From the NCBI RefSeq assembly GCF_002803085.1, contig NZ_NNBJ01000014.1:154781-218780 (forward strand): 64,000 bases of DNA. Direction: 5' to 3'. The DNA is from Streptomyces sp. CB01201 (GTDB lineage: Bacteria; Actinomycetota; Actinomycetes; Streptomycetales; Streptomycetaceae). The position numbers were made by a program, and so were the translations under genes. A model generated the notes under the pieces. That model saw only the letters and a program-made list of their open reading frames with translations, ran no database searches and was not told the DNA's origin. Of this stretch, positions 25,871 to 35,900 are shown one piece after another (within the stretch, counting starts at the first letter, position 1; every line of letters begins with the position of its first letter).

Positions 25871-26830
25871 GTGCAGCGCTGGCGTGGCTTGGAGGACATC
25901 CCCCAGGACTGGGGACGCAGCGTCGTCACCATCGGCTCCTACGACGGGGTGCACCGCGGACACCAGCTGATCGTCGGGCGGGCCGTGGAGCGCGCCCGCG
26001 AGCTGGGCGTACCGTCCGTCGTGGTCACCTTCGACCCGCACCCCAGCGAGGTCGTGCGCCCCGGCAGCCACCCGCCGCTGCTCGCCCCGCACCACCGGCG
26101 CGCCGAACTGATGGCGCAGCTCGGTGTCGACGCGATCCTGATCCTCCCCTTCACCAGCGAGTTCTCCAAGCTGTCGGCCGCCGACTTCGTGGTGAAGGTC
26201 CTCGTCGACAAGCTGCACGCCAAGCTCGTCGTGGAGGGCCCCAACTTCCGCTTCGGACACAAGGCCGCGGGCAATGTCGAGGTGCTCGCCGAGCTCGGCC
26301 GCGGCTACGACTACGAGGTCGAGGTCATCGACCTGCGGGTGCGCGGCGAGGCGGGCGGCGGCGAGCCGTTCTCCTCCACGCTGACCCGCCGCCTGGTCGC
26401 CGAGGGCGACATCGAGGGCGCCGCCGAGATCCTCGGCCGCCCCCACCGCGTCGAGGGCGTCGTGGTGCGCGGCGCCCAGCGCGGCCGCGAACTCGGCTAC
26501 CCGACGGCCAACGTCGAGACCCTGCCGCACACCGCGATCCCCGCGGACGGCGTGTACGCGGGCTGGCTCACAGCGGACAACGAGCGGATGCCCGCGGCCA
26601 TTTCGGTCGGCACCAACCCGCAGTTCGACGGCACCGAGCGCACGGTGGAGGCATACGCCATCGACCGCGTCGGCCTCGACCTGTACGGCCTGCACGTCGC
26701 CGTCGACTTCCTCGCCTATGTGCGCGGCATGGCCAAGTTCGACTCCATCGAGGACCTCCTCGAAGCGATCGGCAACGACGTGAAGCGCTCCAGCGAGCTG
26801 ATCGAGGCGTACGAGGCCGAGCGCGGCTAG
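25871..26830 (+). CDS. ribF: Bifunctional riboflavin kinase / FAD synthetase
   Basis: A 319-residue enzyme converting riboflavin to FMN and FAD. The N-terminal nucleotidyltransferase domain has GSYDGVHRGHQ with HxGH at 28-31 (Tyr replaces the usual Phe), then TFDPHPSEV and GPNFRFGHKAAG. The C-terminal kinase domain has GRELGYPTANV, ISVGTNPQFDG and a LDLYGLHVAVDFL strand. The GTG start follows a GAGGAG-containing leader. The stop TAG lies in a CTAG palindrome shared with the stop of the convergent ABC ATPase gene (26827-26830), leaving no spacer between them. Confidence 0.95.
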   Translation: MQRWRGLEDIPQDWGRSVVTIGSYDGVHRGHQLIVGRAVERARELGVPSVVVTFDPHPSEVVRPGSHPPLLAPHHRRAELMAQLGVDAILILPFTSEFSKLSAADFVVKVLVDKLHAKLVVEGPNFRFGHKAAGNVEVLAELGRGYDYEVEVIDLRVRGEAGGGEPFSSTLTRRLVAEGDIEGAAEILGRPHRVEGVVVRGAQRGRELGYPTANVETLPHTAIPADGVYAGWLTADNERMPAAISVGTNPQFDGTERTVEAYAIDRVGLDLYGLHVAVDFLAYVRGMAKFDSIEDLLEAIGNDVKRSSELIEAYEAERG

Positions 26831-27834
26831 GGCGCCGGGGGCACCGCCCCCGCACGCGCCGCCGCCCAGTGGCAGGCGACCCGCGCGGCCGGGCCGCCCG
26901 CCAGGACCGGCAGGTCCTCGGTGCGGCAGCGGTCCGCCACCCCCGCCCGCTCCGCCTCGCCCGACGCCAGGACCTGGCAGCGGGCGTGGAAGCGGCAGCC
27001 GCCCGGAACGCGGGAGGGGTCCGGGGGCTCGCCGGTGAGGACCACCGGGTCGCCGGGGAACTCCGGCAGGACCGACAACAGGGCCTGGGTGTAAGGGTGT
27101 TGAGGGTTCGTCAGGACGTCTTCGACCGGGCCCGTCTCCACGATGCGGCCCAGATACATCACCGCCACCCGGTCCGCGATGTTCCACGCCAGACCCAGGT
27201 CGTGCGTCACGACCAGCGCGGACAGGCCGAGTTCGTCCCGCAGGCGCAGCAGCAGGGCCAGGATCTCGCCGCGCACCGAGGCGTCCAGGGAGGCCACCGG
27301 CTCGTCGGCGACGATCAGTTCGGGGTCCAGGACCAGCGCGCCCGCGATCACCACCCGCTGGCGCTGACCGCCCGACAGCTCGTGCGGATAGCGCGGGAAG
27401 AACCGCTCCGGCGGGCGCAGCCCCGCCCGCGACAGGGCCCCGGCCACCAACTCCCGCTCGGCACCCGGCGATCCGTGGATGCGCAGGCCCTCGGCGACCG
27501 CGTCGTACACCGTGTGCCGGGGGTTGAGCGAGCCGCTCGGATCCTGGAGCACCAACTGGACGCGCCTGCGGTACGCCTTGAGGGCGCGGGCGTGGTGGTC
27601 GAGCGGGCTGCCGTCGAAGACGACCGTGCCGCCGGTCGGGGTGACCAGGCCCAGCAGGGTGCGGGCAAGCGTCGTCTTGCCGCAGCCCGACTCGCCGACC
27701 AGGGCCACGATCTCGCCCGCGCCGACGGTGAGTTCGACACCGTCGACCGCCCGGGCCGGCGCCGCGCCGCGCCGCCCGGGGAAGGTGACGCGTAGCGCGG
27801 ACGCGGCGAGGAGGGGAGCCGTGGTGGTGGTCAT
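26827..27834 (-). CDS. Oligopeptide/dipeptide ABC transporter ATPase (DppF/OppF type)
   Basis: A 335-residue cytoplasmic ATP-binding subunit. Walker A GESGCGKTT is at 47-55, the signature is LSGGQRQRV, and Walker B is LIVADEPVASLD. The C-terminus carries the oligopeptide-transporter extension with GGCRFHARCQV and DRCR cysteines, which in relatives can bind an Fe-S cluster. The start ATG overlaps the stop of the preceding ATPase gene as ATGA. It is the last gene of a five-gene leftward operon, and its stop shares the CTAG palindrome with ribF. No separate terminator is visible between them. Confidence 0.9.
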   Translation of the reverse strand: MTTTTAPLLAASALRVTFPGRRGAAPARAVDGVELTVGAGEIVALVGESGCGKTTLARTLLGLVTPTGGTVVFDGSPLDHHARALKAYRRRVQLVLQDPSGSLNPRHTVYDAVAEGLRIHGSPGAERELVAGALSRAGLRPPERFFPRYPHELSGGQRQRVVIAGALVLDPELIVADEPVASLDASVRGEILALLLRLRDELGLSALVVTHDLGLAWNIADRVAVMYLGRIVETGPVEDVLTNPQHPYTQALLSVLPEFPGDPVVLTGEPPDPSRVPGGCRFHARCQVLASGEAERAGVADRCRTEDLPVLAGGPAARVACHWAAARAGAVPPAP

Positions 27835-28799
27835 GCGGTGCTCCTCGGCAGAAGATCGGCGTGCACACAGGCCGCCCGGTGCTCCGGACCCGCCTCGCGC
27901 AGCCGCTGGTCGTCGACGGCGCAGACGCCGATCGCGACCGGACAGCGCGGATGGAAGGCGCAGCCCGGCGGCAGCGCGGACGGGTCCGGCGGATCGCCCG
28001 GCAGGCCCCGGGGCGCCCGGCGCGAGGCCGGGTCGCCGACCCGGGGGAAGGCGGCGGACAGCGCCCGGCCGTACGGGTGCCGGGCCGCCGCGTGGACCTG
28101 GCGCGCCGGGCCCTCCTCGACGACGCGGCCCGCGTACATCACCGCGAGCCGGTCGCAGGTGTCGGCGAGCACCGCCAGATCGTGACTGATCATCAGCAGG
28201 CTGATCCCCCGGTCGGTCACGAGCCGGTCGAGCAGCCGCAGGATCTGGGCCTGGATCATCACATCGAGGGCCGTCGTCGGCTCGTCGGCGACGATCAGCT
28301 CGGGGGCGCAGGCAAGGGCCATCGCGATCATCACGCGCTGGCGCTGGCCGCCGGACAGCTCGTGCGGATACGCGTCCGCGCGGGCGGCGGGCAGCCCGAC
28401 CTGTTCGAGCAGTTCGCGGGCCCGGGCCCGGGCGTCGTCCGGCCCGGCCAGGCCGTGCAGCAGGATCGGCTCCGCGAGCTGGTCGCCGACGCGGTGCACC
28501 GCGTTCAGGGAGTGCATCGCCCCCTGGAAGACGATGGAAGCCCCCGCCCAGCGGACCGCCCGAAGCCGCCCCCACCGCATGCCGAGCACGTCCTCCCCGT
28601 CGAGCAGCACCGAGCCGGTCATCGTCGCCGACGACGGAAGCAGCCGCAGCAGCGCCATCGCGAGCGTCGACTTCCCGCACCCCGACTCGCCCGCCATGCC
28701 CAGTTTCCGGCCGGGCGCGAGCGTCAGGTCGACACCGCGCACGGCCGCCGCCCCGTTCCCGTACGTGACGTGCAGGTCCCTGATCTCCAGCAGGCTCAT
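27831..28799 (-). CDS. Oligopeptide/dipeptide ABC transporter ATPase (DppD/OppD type)
   Basis: 322 residues, the partner ATPase. Walker A GESGCGKST is at 37-45, the signature is LSGGQRQRV, Walker B is LIVADEPTTALD, and an oligopeptide C-terminal segment (PPGCAFHPRCPV, then a late Cys) is present. ATG 28799 gives the family start MSLLEIRDLHVTYG and shares one base with the upstream permease stop. The two ATPases are encoded side by side, as in Opp/Dpp systems, and would form a heterodimer. Confidence 0.9.
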   Translation of the reverse strand: MSLLEIRDLHVTYGNGAAAVRGVDLTLAPGRKLGMAGESGCGKSTLAMALLRLLPSSATMTGSVLLDGEDVLGMRWGRLRAVRWAGASIVFQGAMHSLNAVHRVGDQLAEPILLHGLAGPDDARARARELLEQVGLPAARADAYPHELSGGQRQRVMIAMALACAPELIVADEPTTALDVMIQAQILRLLDRLVTDRGISLLMISHDLAVLADTCDRLAVMYAGRVVEEGPARQVHAAARHPYGRALSAAFPRVGDPASRRAPRGLPGDPPDPSALPPGCAFHPRCPVAIGVCAVDDQRLREAGPEHRAACVHADLLPRSTA

Positions 28800-29710
28800 C
28801 AGGCCCCCAGCTTCGGGTTGAGCACGGCCTCCACGGCCCGGCCGCACAGCGTGAACGACAGGGCGACCAGCGCGATCGCGAGGCCGGGCGGCGCCAGATA
28901 CCACCAGTGCCCGGAGGAGACCGCGCCCGCCTCACGGGCGTCCTGGAGCATCCCGCCCCAGGAGACCACCGTCGGATCGCCCAGGCCCAGGAACGCGAGC
29001 GTCGCCTCGGTGAGGATGGCGTTGGAGATGCCGAGCGTGGTCTGCGCGAGGACCAGCGGCATCACGTTCGGCATCACATGCCGGGACATGACATGGCCGT
29101 GCCCGCCGCCGAGCGCACGGGCCCGCTCGACGTACGGGCGGGACTCCACCGCGATGGTCTGCGCCCGCACCAGCCGGGCCGTCGTCGGCCAGGACGTCAC
29201 GCCGATCGCCAGGACCACCGTCCAGACGCTGTGCGACATGACGGTCGCGAGCACGATCGCGAGCACCAGCGTCGGCATCACCAGGAACCAGTCGGTGATC
29301 CGCATCAACGCCGTCGCGAGCCAGCCCCCGTAGTGCCCGGCGAGGATCCCCACCAGGGTGCCGATCGCCACGCTCAGCGCCGCCGCGAGCAGCCCGACCG
29401 CCAGCGAGATCCTGGCCCCCCAGATCAGCAGGGCGAGCAGCGAGCGCCCGAACTGGTCGGTGCCGAGCGGGAAGTGAAGGCTGGGCGACTCCAGCGCGGA
29501 ACCGGGCGCACGCGTCACGCTCTGGACGTCCCCGCCGACGGTGAGCGGTGCCGTGAGCGCGAGCAGCCCGATGACGGCGAGGCCCGCCAGACCGTACAGG
29601 CCCGCCCGGCGCGTGCGGTACGCGCGCCAGAACCGGGCCGCCGCATCGCGCCGGCGCGCCCGGGCCGGCGAGGCCGCCCGGCCACCGCCGGGTGCGGCGG
29701 TCGTCGTCAT
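28799..29710 (-). CDS. ABC transporter permease (DppC/OppC type)
   Basis: A 303-residue inner-membrane permease with about six hydrophobic segments. The cytoplasmic EAA-like loop ARALGGGHGHVMSRHVMP contacts the ATPases. The N-terminus carries the DppC-type extension (HFPLGTDQFGRSLLALLIWG). ATG 29710 is preceded in the same strand by a 25-codon ORF whose start sequence (MTTTA) duplicates its own, and the stop of that ORF overlaps this start. Confidence 0.9.
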   Translation of the reverse strand: MTTTAAPGGGRAASPARARRRDAAARFWRAYRTRRAGLYGLAGLAVIGLLALTAPLTVGGDVQSVTRAPGSALESPSLHFPLGTDQFGRSLLALLIWGARISLAVGLLAAALSVAIGTLVGILAGHYGGWLATALMRITDWFLVMPTLVLAIVLATVMSHSVWTVVLAIGVTSWPTTARLVRAQTIAVESRPYVERARALGGGHGHVMSRHVMPNVMPLVLAQTTLGISNAILTEATLAFLGLGDPTVVSWGGMLQDAREAGAVSSGHWWYLAPPGLAIALVALSFTLCGRAVEAVLNPKLGA

Positions 29711-29784
29711 CGGCCCGCCTCGTCGTCGTGCACGGCGGTCCTGGTCATGGGCGCAGGGCCGGTCCGGTACGCGGTCGTCGTCAT
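29707..29784 (-). CDS. 25-residue ORF between dppB- and dppC-type genes
   Basis: The ORF begins inside the stop of the dppB-type gene (ATGA, 29781-29784) and ends inside the start of the dppC-type gene (CGATGA). It encodes MTTTAYRTGPAPMTRTA and a further eight residues ending EAGR. The first ~14 bases match the start of the dppC-type gene (ATGACGACGACCGC), so it looks like a duplicated gene start. It may carry ribosomes from one permease to the next. It is too short to prove a protein product. Confidence 0.4.
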   Translation of the reverse strand: MTTTAYRTGPAPMTRTAVHDDEAGR

Positions 29785-30848
29785 CGGCCCACCCGGGGAT
29801 CGAGGAGCGGATACAGCAGGTCGGCCAGCAGGTTCATCAGGATCATCGTGCCGGCGAACACCACGAACAGGCCCTGCACCAGCGGGAGATCGGGCACGCT
29901 CAGCGCCTGGTAGAACAGGCCGCCCAGGCCCGGCCAGGAGAACACCGTCTCGACCAGGATGGAGCCGGCCGCCACATGGCCCAGGTTGATGAACAGCATC
30001 GTGACCGTGGGCAGCAGCGCGTTGGGCACGGCGTGGTGGCGGCGCACCAGCGCGTCGCGCAGCCCCTTCGCGCGGGCCGTCGTCAGATAGTCACCGCCCA
30101 TCTCGTCGAGCAGCGAGGACCGCATGACGAGCAGGGTCTGCGCGTACTGCACCGCGACCAGGGTCGTCACGGGCAGCACCAGGTGGTGCGCGACGTCCAG
30201 GACATGGCCCCAGCCCCTCGCGTCGCCCGACTCCATGCCGCCGGTCGGGAACAGCCCCGGGACCGGGCCCGTCCCCACCGAGAACGTGATGATGAGCAGC
30301 AGCCCCAGCCAGAACGAAGGTACCGACCACAGGGTCAGCGCGAGGCCCGTGTGGAACCGGTCGCCGAGCCCGCCGGCGCGCCAGGCCGAGCGGGTGCCGA
30401 GCCAGATGCCGAGCACCGAATACAGGACGACGGCCGTGCCGGTCAGGAGCAGCGTCGCCGGGAGCTTCTCCGCGATGAGCGGGCCGACCGGCGCGTGGAA
30501 CTGGTACGAGGTGCCCAGGTTCCCGGTCAGCGCACCGCCGCAGTAGCGCGTGAACTGCTGCCACAGCGGCAGATCGAGCCCGAACTGGCCGCGCAGATAA
30601 GCCAGTTGCTCGGCCGAGACCTGGCGGCCGTGCGTCATCGTACGGACCGGGTCGCCGGGGATGATCCGGAACAGGAAGAAGCTGGTGACCAGGACGGCGA
30701 ACAGGGACACCACCGCCCCGGCCAGCTTGCCGCCGGCATAGCGCGCGGAGGTGAGCGCCCGGCCCGTGGCCGCGAACCGGCGCCCCCGCGGCCCGGTGTG
30801 CGCCTCGGCGACCACCGCGGGGGTGTCTGCCGGACTCGCTGTCGTCAT
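29781..30848 (-). CDS. ABC transporter permease (DppB/OppB type)
   Basis: A 355-residue permease with the first membrane segment after a ~38-residue cytoplasmic extension. It has the DppB hallmark FRIIPGDPVRTM, an extracytoplasmic loop, and the EAA-type loop YLTTARAKGLRDALVRRHHA (cut to the core). Five or six membrane segments are predicted. It begins three bases after the stop of the solute-binding protein, so coupled. It forms the translocation pore with the DppC-type protein. Confidence 0.9.
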   Translation of the reverse strand: MTTASPADTPAVVAEAHTGPRGRRFAATGRALTSARYAGGKLAGAVVSLFAVLVTSFFLFRIIPGDPVRTMTHGRQVSAEQLAYLRGQFGLDLPLWQQFTRYCGGALTGNLGTSYQFHAPVGPLIAEKLPATLLLTGTAVVLYSVLGIWLGTRSAWRAGGLGDRFHTGLALTLWSVPSFWLGLLLIITFSVGTGPVPGLFPTGGMESGDARGWGHVLDVAHHLVLPVTTLVAVQYAQTLLVMRSSLLDEMGGDYLTTARAKGLRDALVRRHHAVPNALLPTVTMLFINLGHVAAGSILVETVFSWPGLGGLFYQALSVPDLPLVQGLFVVFAGTMILMNLLADLLYPLLDPRVGR

Positions 30849-30851
30849 GGC

Positions 30852-32699
30852 CTACTCGCGGTCGTCGGCGCCGGCCCGGCGGCGCAGCACGAGGAAGGAA
30901 CCGATCCCGGCGAGCACGGTCACGCCCGCCACGCTGCCGAGGACGGCACCCGCCGGGGAGCCACCGCCCGGCTGCGCGGCCGAGCCGCTCGCCGGGACCG
31001 CCGACCACCAGCTCCAGTAGCCGTCCTGACCGTAGATGTTGCCCGCGGCCTCGGGCATCGTGGTGATCGACTCGATCTGGTCCGTGCGGTACGCCTCGAC
31101 CGCGTTGGGGTACGCCATGACGTTGATGTACCCGGTGTCGTACAGCCGCGACTCCATCCGCTTGACCAGGTCCGCCCGCTTGGCGGTGTCGTACTCGGCC
31201 AACTGCTTCGCATACAGCTCGTCGAACGGCCGGTCGCAGACGAAGTCGTCCGTCTGCCCCGTCGCCTTCGGGGTGGCGGGCCGCGCCGCGCAGGTGTGGA
31301 TGGACAGGACGTAGTCCGGATCGGGGCTCACCGAGTAGCCGTCGAGGGCCAGGTCGTACTCGCCGGACATCCAGGGGTCGGTGACGTTGTCGACGCAGTC
31401 CACGGTGAGTCCGATGCCGAGCGCGGCCCACCATTCCTGGAGGTACTTGGCCACCGCCTTGTCGTTGGGGTCGATGGCATGGCACAGCAGCCGCAGGCCG
31501 AGCGGCCTGCCGTCCGGGCCGGCCCGCCGGCCGTCGGGGCCCGTGCGGTAGCCCGCCCGGTCGAGCAGCGCGGCCGCCTGCGCCGGGTCGTACGCGATCT
31601 TCTGGTCCGGGGCCGGCCGCCAGAAGTAGTCGGCGAACCGGGGCGGGACATAGCCCTCGCCCTCGACGGCGTGCCCCTGGAAGACCTTGTCGACCAGCAT
31701 CTTGCGGTCGATCGAGGCGAACAGGGCCCGGCGCACCCCGGGGTCGAGCAGCGCCGGGTTGCCGTCGCCGAACCTGGTGCCGTCCCTGGACTGCGCGCCC
31801 GGGTTGGTGGCGAGCGCGAAGAAGCGCCGGCCGGGGGCGTCATTGACCTTGATGTGGCCGGCCGACTTCAGTGAACTTGCCTGCGCGGGGGTCAAGTTGG
31901 AGACGAAGGACACCTCGCCCTTGCGGAGCGCCGAGACCGCGGCGTCATTGTCCTTGTAGTACTTGAAGACGAGCTCGTCGAAGCGGGGCGCACCCCGCCA
32001 GAAACTCTTGTTGGGCCTGAGCTTGATGTACTGGTCGACCTTGTAGTCGGTCAGGACGAACGGCCCGTCGCCGACGACGGGGAACCGCCGGTCGTTGTTG
32101 AACGTGGTGAAGTCGCCGACCTTCTCCCACACGTGGCGGGGCACGATCGGCACGTCCAGGGCGGTCATGGTCGCCTGGGGCCGCTTGAGCTCGACGACGA
32201 GAGTCGTCGGGTCGGGGGCGGTGACCCTCTTGAAGTTCGCCACGAAACTGCCGCCCGCGGTCGCGGCCCCCCGGTCGCTCATCATCTTGTTGAACGTCCA
32301 GGCCGCGTCCTCGGCGCCGACCGGCCGGCCGTCCGACCACTTCGCGTCCGTACGGATCGTGTACGTCCAGGTCAGCTTGTCCGGTGAGGTGTTCCAGGCG
32401 GTGGCGAGCCCCGGGACCGCACGGCCGTCCTTGGCGTCGTAGTCCGTCAGGTACTCGTACATCAGCCGGTGCACGCTGGTGCTGATCAGCCGCTGGGCGA
32501 GGAAGGGGCTCAGCGAGTCGACGCTCTGGGAGACGGCGACGGTGAGCACCTTCTCACCGCCCTTGGCGTCGTCGCCCGCCGCGCCCCGGGCGGGGAGCGC
32601 GGCCGTGGCGGTCAGCGCCAGGACGGCGACTCCCACGGCCACCCGGCGGCCGGGCCGCGACGGTCGGGGGGTGTCGCGCGACGGGACTGTTCTTGCCAT
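30852..32699 (-). CDS. Solute-binding protein (SBP family 5) with C-terminal membrane anchor
   Basis: A 615-residue extracytoplasmic receptor of the oligopeptide-binding type (LTVAVSQSVDSLSPFLAQR, then WTYTIRTDAKWSDGRPVGAED). The N-terminus has a Sec signal (VAVGVAVLALTATAALPARG, AxA-like site) but no lipobox cysteine. Instead the C-terminus has a flexible SGSAAQPGGGSPAG linker, one hydrophobic segment (AVLGSVAGVTVLAGIGSFLV) and a basic tail RRRAG, so the protein is anchored by its C-terminus. That is uncommon for Streptomyces binding proteins, which are mostly lipoproteins. It is first gene of the operon; GCGAGGTCACC precedes the ATG. The ligand is likely a peptide or similar but unproven. 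Confidence 0.9.
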   Translation of the reverse strand: MARTVPSRDTPRPSRPGRRVAVGVAVLALTATAALPARGAAGDDAKGGEKVLTVAVSQSVDSLSPFLAQRLISTSVHRLMYEYLTDYDAKDGRAVPGLATAWNTSPDKLTWTYTIRTDAKWSDGRPVGAEDAAWTFNKMMSDRGAATAGGSFVANFKRVTAPDPTTLVVELKRPQATMTALDVPIVPRHVWEKVGDFTTFNNDRRFPVVGDGPFVLTDYKVDQYIKLRPNKSFWRGAPRFDELVFKYYKDNDAAVSALRKGEVSFVSNLTPAQASSLKSAGHIKVNDAPGRRFFALATNPGAQSRDGTRFGDGNPALLDPGVRRALFASIDRKMLVDKVFQGHAVEGEGYVPPRFADYFWRPAPDQKIAYDPAQAAALLDRAGYRTGPDGRRAGPDGRPLGLRLLCHAIDPNDKAVAKYLQEWWAALGIGLTVDCVDNVTDPWMSGEYDLALDGYSVSPDPDYVLSIHTCAARPATPKATGQTDDFVCDRPFDELYAKQLAEYDTAKRADLVKRMESRLYDTGYINVMAYPNAVEAYRTDQIESITTMPEAAGNIYGQDGYWSWWSAVPASGSAAQPGGGSPAGAVLGSVAGVTVLAGIGSFLVLRRRAGADDRE

Positions 32700-32794
32700 G
32701 GACGGTGACCTCGCGTCATCACTCGCACGGAAAAGCAGGGTTGAGCGCCGGCGGAGCGCCGGTCGAACAGGAGGTGGTGGCCGGTTTGGGCGCA

Positions 32795-32823
32795 GGTCTA
32801 TCAGCGTGGTCTAGACGTGTCAA
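32795..32823 (-). promoter_or_regulatory. Promoter of the oligopeptide transporter operon
   Basis: Read on the minus strand, a consensus -35 TTGACA (32823-32818) is followed after exactly 17 bases by TAGACC (32800-32795), close to the HrdB-type TAGACT. The leader to the binding-protein ATG is about 90 bases. Confidence 0.6.
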
Positions 32824-32871
32824 CGAGGCATCGCAGGCCATTCGCGGGCCATGTGGTCTGCGAAAACACCA

Positions 32872-32905
32872 GAGGGCCCGCACCGTTTCCACGGTGCGGG
32901 CCCTC
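32872..32905 (-). terminator. Terminator of the ESX left arm
   Basis: A perfect 15-bp stem, GAGGGCCCGCACCGT (32872-32886) with 32891-32905, and a TTCC tetraloop, 22 bases beyond the stop of the EspI-like gene. It insulates the ESX locus from the transporter operon. Confidence 0.9.
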
Positions 32906-32927
32906 ATTGGTCCAGTCCTGGGCCGCT

Positions 32928-35900
32928 CTACTGTTGCGGAGCTGACGGCGGCTGCGGAGCGTGATCGCCGCCGTCCTCACCCGTCTGCGGCTGCGGCGGC
33001 TGAGGCTGCCAACCGGCGGGCGGTTGCGGGGCGTTGGGGTAGGGCTGGCCGGGGGCGGGCTGCCCCGGCTGGGGCGCGGGCATCTGCCCCGGCTGGGGCA
33101 TGGGCATCTGGCCCGGCTGACCGGGCTGCCCCGGCTGTCCCGAGGGGGCGGGCTGGGTCCCGTACGGCTGGCCGGGATAGGGCTGACCCGGGTAGGGCCG
33201 GCCGGGCGGCGCCTGCTGCGGGAACGGCTGCCCCGGCGCGGGCTGACCCGGGGCCGGCTGGGGCTGTCCGGGGTAGGGCCCCGGCTGGGCCGCGCCGGGC
33301 TGGGGCTGTGCCTGGCCGGGGAACGGCTGGGCGGGAGCCCCCTGCCGGCCCGGCATCGGCGGGGCCATGTGCGGCGGCGGGTTGAGACCGTCCCCCGTCC
33401 ACAGCCCTTGCTGCTGCTGGGCGCGTACGAAGTCCTCGGCCACCAGCGCCGAGAGGTTGAAGTACGCCTCCCGGGTCTTGGGCCGCATCATGTCGAGGTC
33501 CACCTCGGCGCCCGCCGACAGGTGCTCGTCGAACGGCACCACGACCACACCGCGGCAACGCGTCTGGAAGTGCTGCACGATGTCGTCCACCTTGATCATC
33601 TTGCCGGTCTCGCGGACGCCGGAGATGACGGTGAGGGAACGCTGGACCAGCTCGGCGTAGCCGTGTGCCGAGAGCCAGTCGAGCGTGGTCGAGGCGCTGG
33701 ACGCGCCGTCCACCGACGGCGTCGAGATGATGATCAACTGGTCGGCGAGGTCGAGCACCCCGCGCATCGCGGAGTACAGCAGACCGGTTCCCGAGTCGGT
33801 CAGGATGATCGGGTACTGCTTGCCGAGGACGTCGATCGCGCGCCGGTAGTCCTCGTCGTTGAACGTCGTGGACACCGCGGGGTCGACATCGTTCGCGATG
33901 ATTTCGAGCCCGGACGGCGCCTGCGAGGTGAACCGGCGGATGTCCATGTACGAGTTGAGGTACGGGATCGCCTGGACCAGGTCGCGAATGGTGGCCCCGG
34001 TCTCACGACGCACCCGGCGGCCGAGCGTGCCGGCATCGGGGTTGGCGTCGATCGCCAGGATCTTGTCCTGCCGCTCGGTGGCCAGGGTCGCGCCGAGCGC
34101 GGTCGTCGTGGTCGTCTTGCCGACACCGCCCTTGAGGGAGATGACAGCGATCCGGTAGCAGGACAGGACCGGCGTCCGGATCAGGTTGAGCTTGTGCTGC
34201 CTGGCCGCCTCCTCCTTCTTGGCGCCGGGCTTGAAGCGCGAGGCCCCGGCTGCCGGGCCCCGGCTGCTCTTCGCCTTCGGCTTGTTGTTGCGCAGCAGCC
34301 GGTCGGAGGACAGCTCGACGGCGGCCGTGTACCCGAGCGGAGCGCCCGGGTTCGACCGCTCCCGCTGGTCGTGCGCGATCGGCGCGGGCCAGGCCGTACC
34401 GGACCGGGGGTCGACGGGCGGCGCGGGGGGCGCCGGCTGGGCGTGCGGGTCGACGGGCCCCTGCGGACCCGGCTGCGCCGGGGCGGGCTGCCCCTGTATG
34501 GGCCCGCCCTGCGGTACGGGCTGACCCTGCTGCGGGAAGCCGTAGCCGCCCTGCTGTGCGGCAGCGGGGGCCGGGGGAGTGTTCGGGTGCGGGAAGCCGT
34601 AACCGGCCTGCGCGGCGCCGGGCATGGGGCCGGGCTGCGGTGCGGACCCGGGCTGCGGTGCGGCCGGGATCGGGGCCTGGGCCTGGGCCTGGGCCGGTGG
34701 CGTGGCGGGGTACGGGAAGCCGTAGCCACCCTGCTGGGCGGGGGCGGGGGCGGCCGGCGGGGTGTTCGGGGCGGGGTTCGGCCCGGTGTTGGGCTGCGGG
34801 AATCCGTACCCACCCTGTTCGGCGGCGGGGGCGGTGTCGGCGGCGGGGGCGGCCGGAGGGGTGTTCGGGGCGGGGTTCGGGTGGGGGAAGCCGTAACTGC
34901 CCTGTGGCGTAGGGGAGTTGGGTGCGGGCGGTTGGGGGACGACCCCCGGTTGACCCGGTTGACCCGGTTGACCCGGTTGACCCGGTTGGGCCTGCGGGGC
35001 TGGCTGACCCTGGTGCGGGAAGCCGTAACCGCCCTGCTGTGGGGGCTGGGGCTCCTGCGGCCACCCGGGGGCTGCCGGTGCGGCCCGGTCCGGGAACGGA
35101 CCCGGCGCCGGCTGCGCCTGAGCCTGCGGCTGTACCGGCCACTGGGGCGCGGCGGCGGGCGTGGCGGGCTGGAACGCCGGGGGCAGCGGCGGGAGTCCGG
35201 GCTGCGGCCCGGCGGACGCGGCCCACGGCTGATCGGTGGGGGGCGCGTCCTGCGGCTCCACCTCGGGGGCGTCCGGGGCGACGGCATCCACGGGCGGTAC
35301 CGCGTCCGCGACGGGGGCCGCCTCCGCGACCGGCACGGCGTCGGCGACCGGTGCCGCGTCGATGAGGGGTGCCGCGTCCGTGAGGGGCGCGGGCGGGGTG
35401 GGCTCCGGAGTGGCTTCGGCCTCTGCGGGGACGGCCTCTGCGGGGACGGCGTCTGCGGGGACGGCGTCGGTGGGGACGGCGTCCGAAGGGGTGGCGTCGA
35501 CGGGGTGCTCGGCGTCGAAGGGGGGACGGCCCGGCTCCGGGGCGGCCGGGCTGTCGCTCGGCGCGCTGCCGCCGGGGGAACGGTCGTGGGCGTCGTCGCG
35601 GGCGTTCTCGTGCGCGTCGCCGGACGAGCGGAGGTCACCTTCTTCGACTTCTTCGACTTCTTCGACTTCTTCGGCTTCTTCGCCGTCGTCGGCGGCCGAC
35701 GGCGCCTTGGGAGCATCATCCGCGGAGGCCAGGGTCGACAGTGTGCCGCTGGGACGCCTGTTGGGACCTTCGTTGAAGGGATCGAAATCGTCGAAGCCGT
35801 CCGAAGCGCCCGGGCCGTCCGAGCTGTCGGAGTTGGCCGAATGGCCGGAGTCGGCGGAGGCGTCGAGGGCTTCGGGGCTCTCGGGGGCGGCGTTCTCGGC

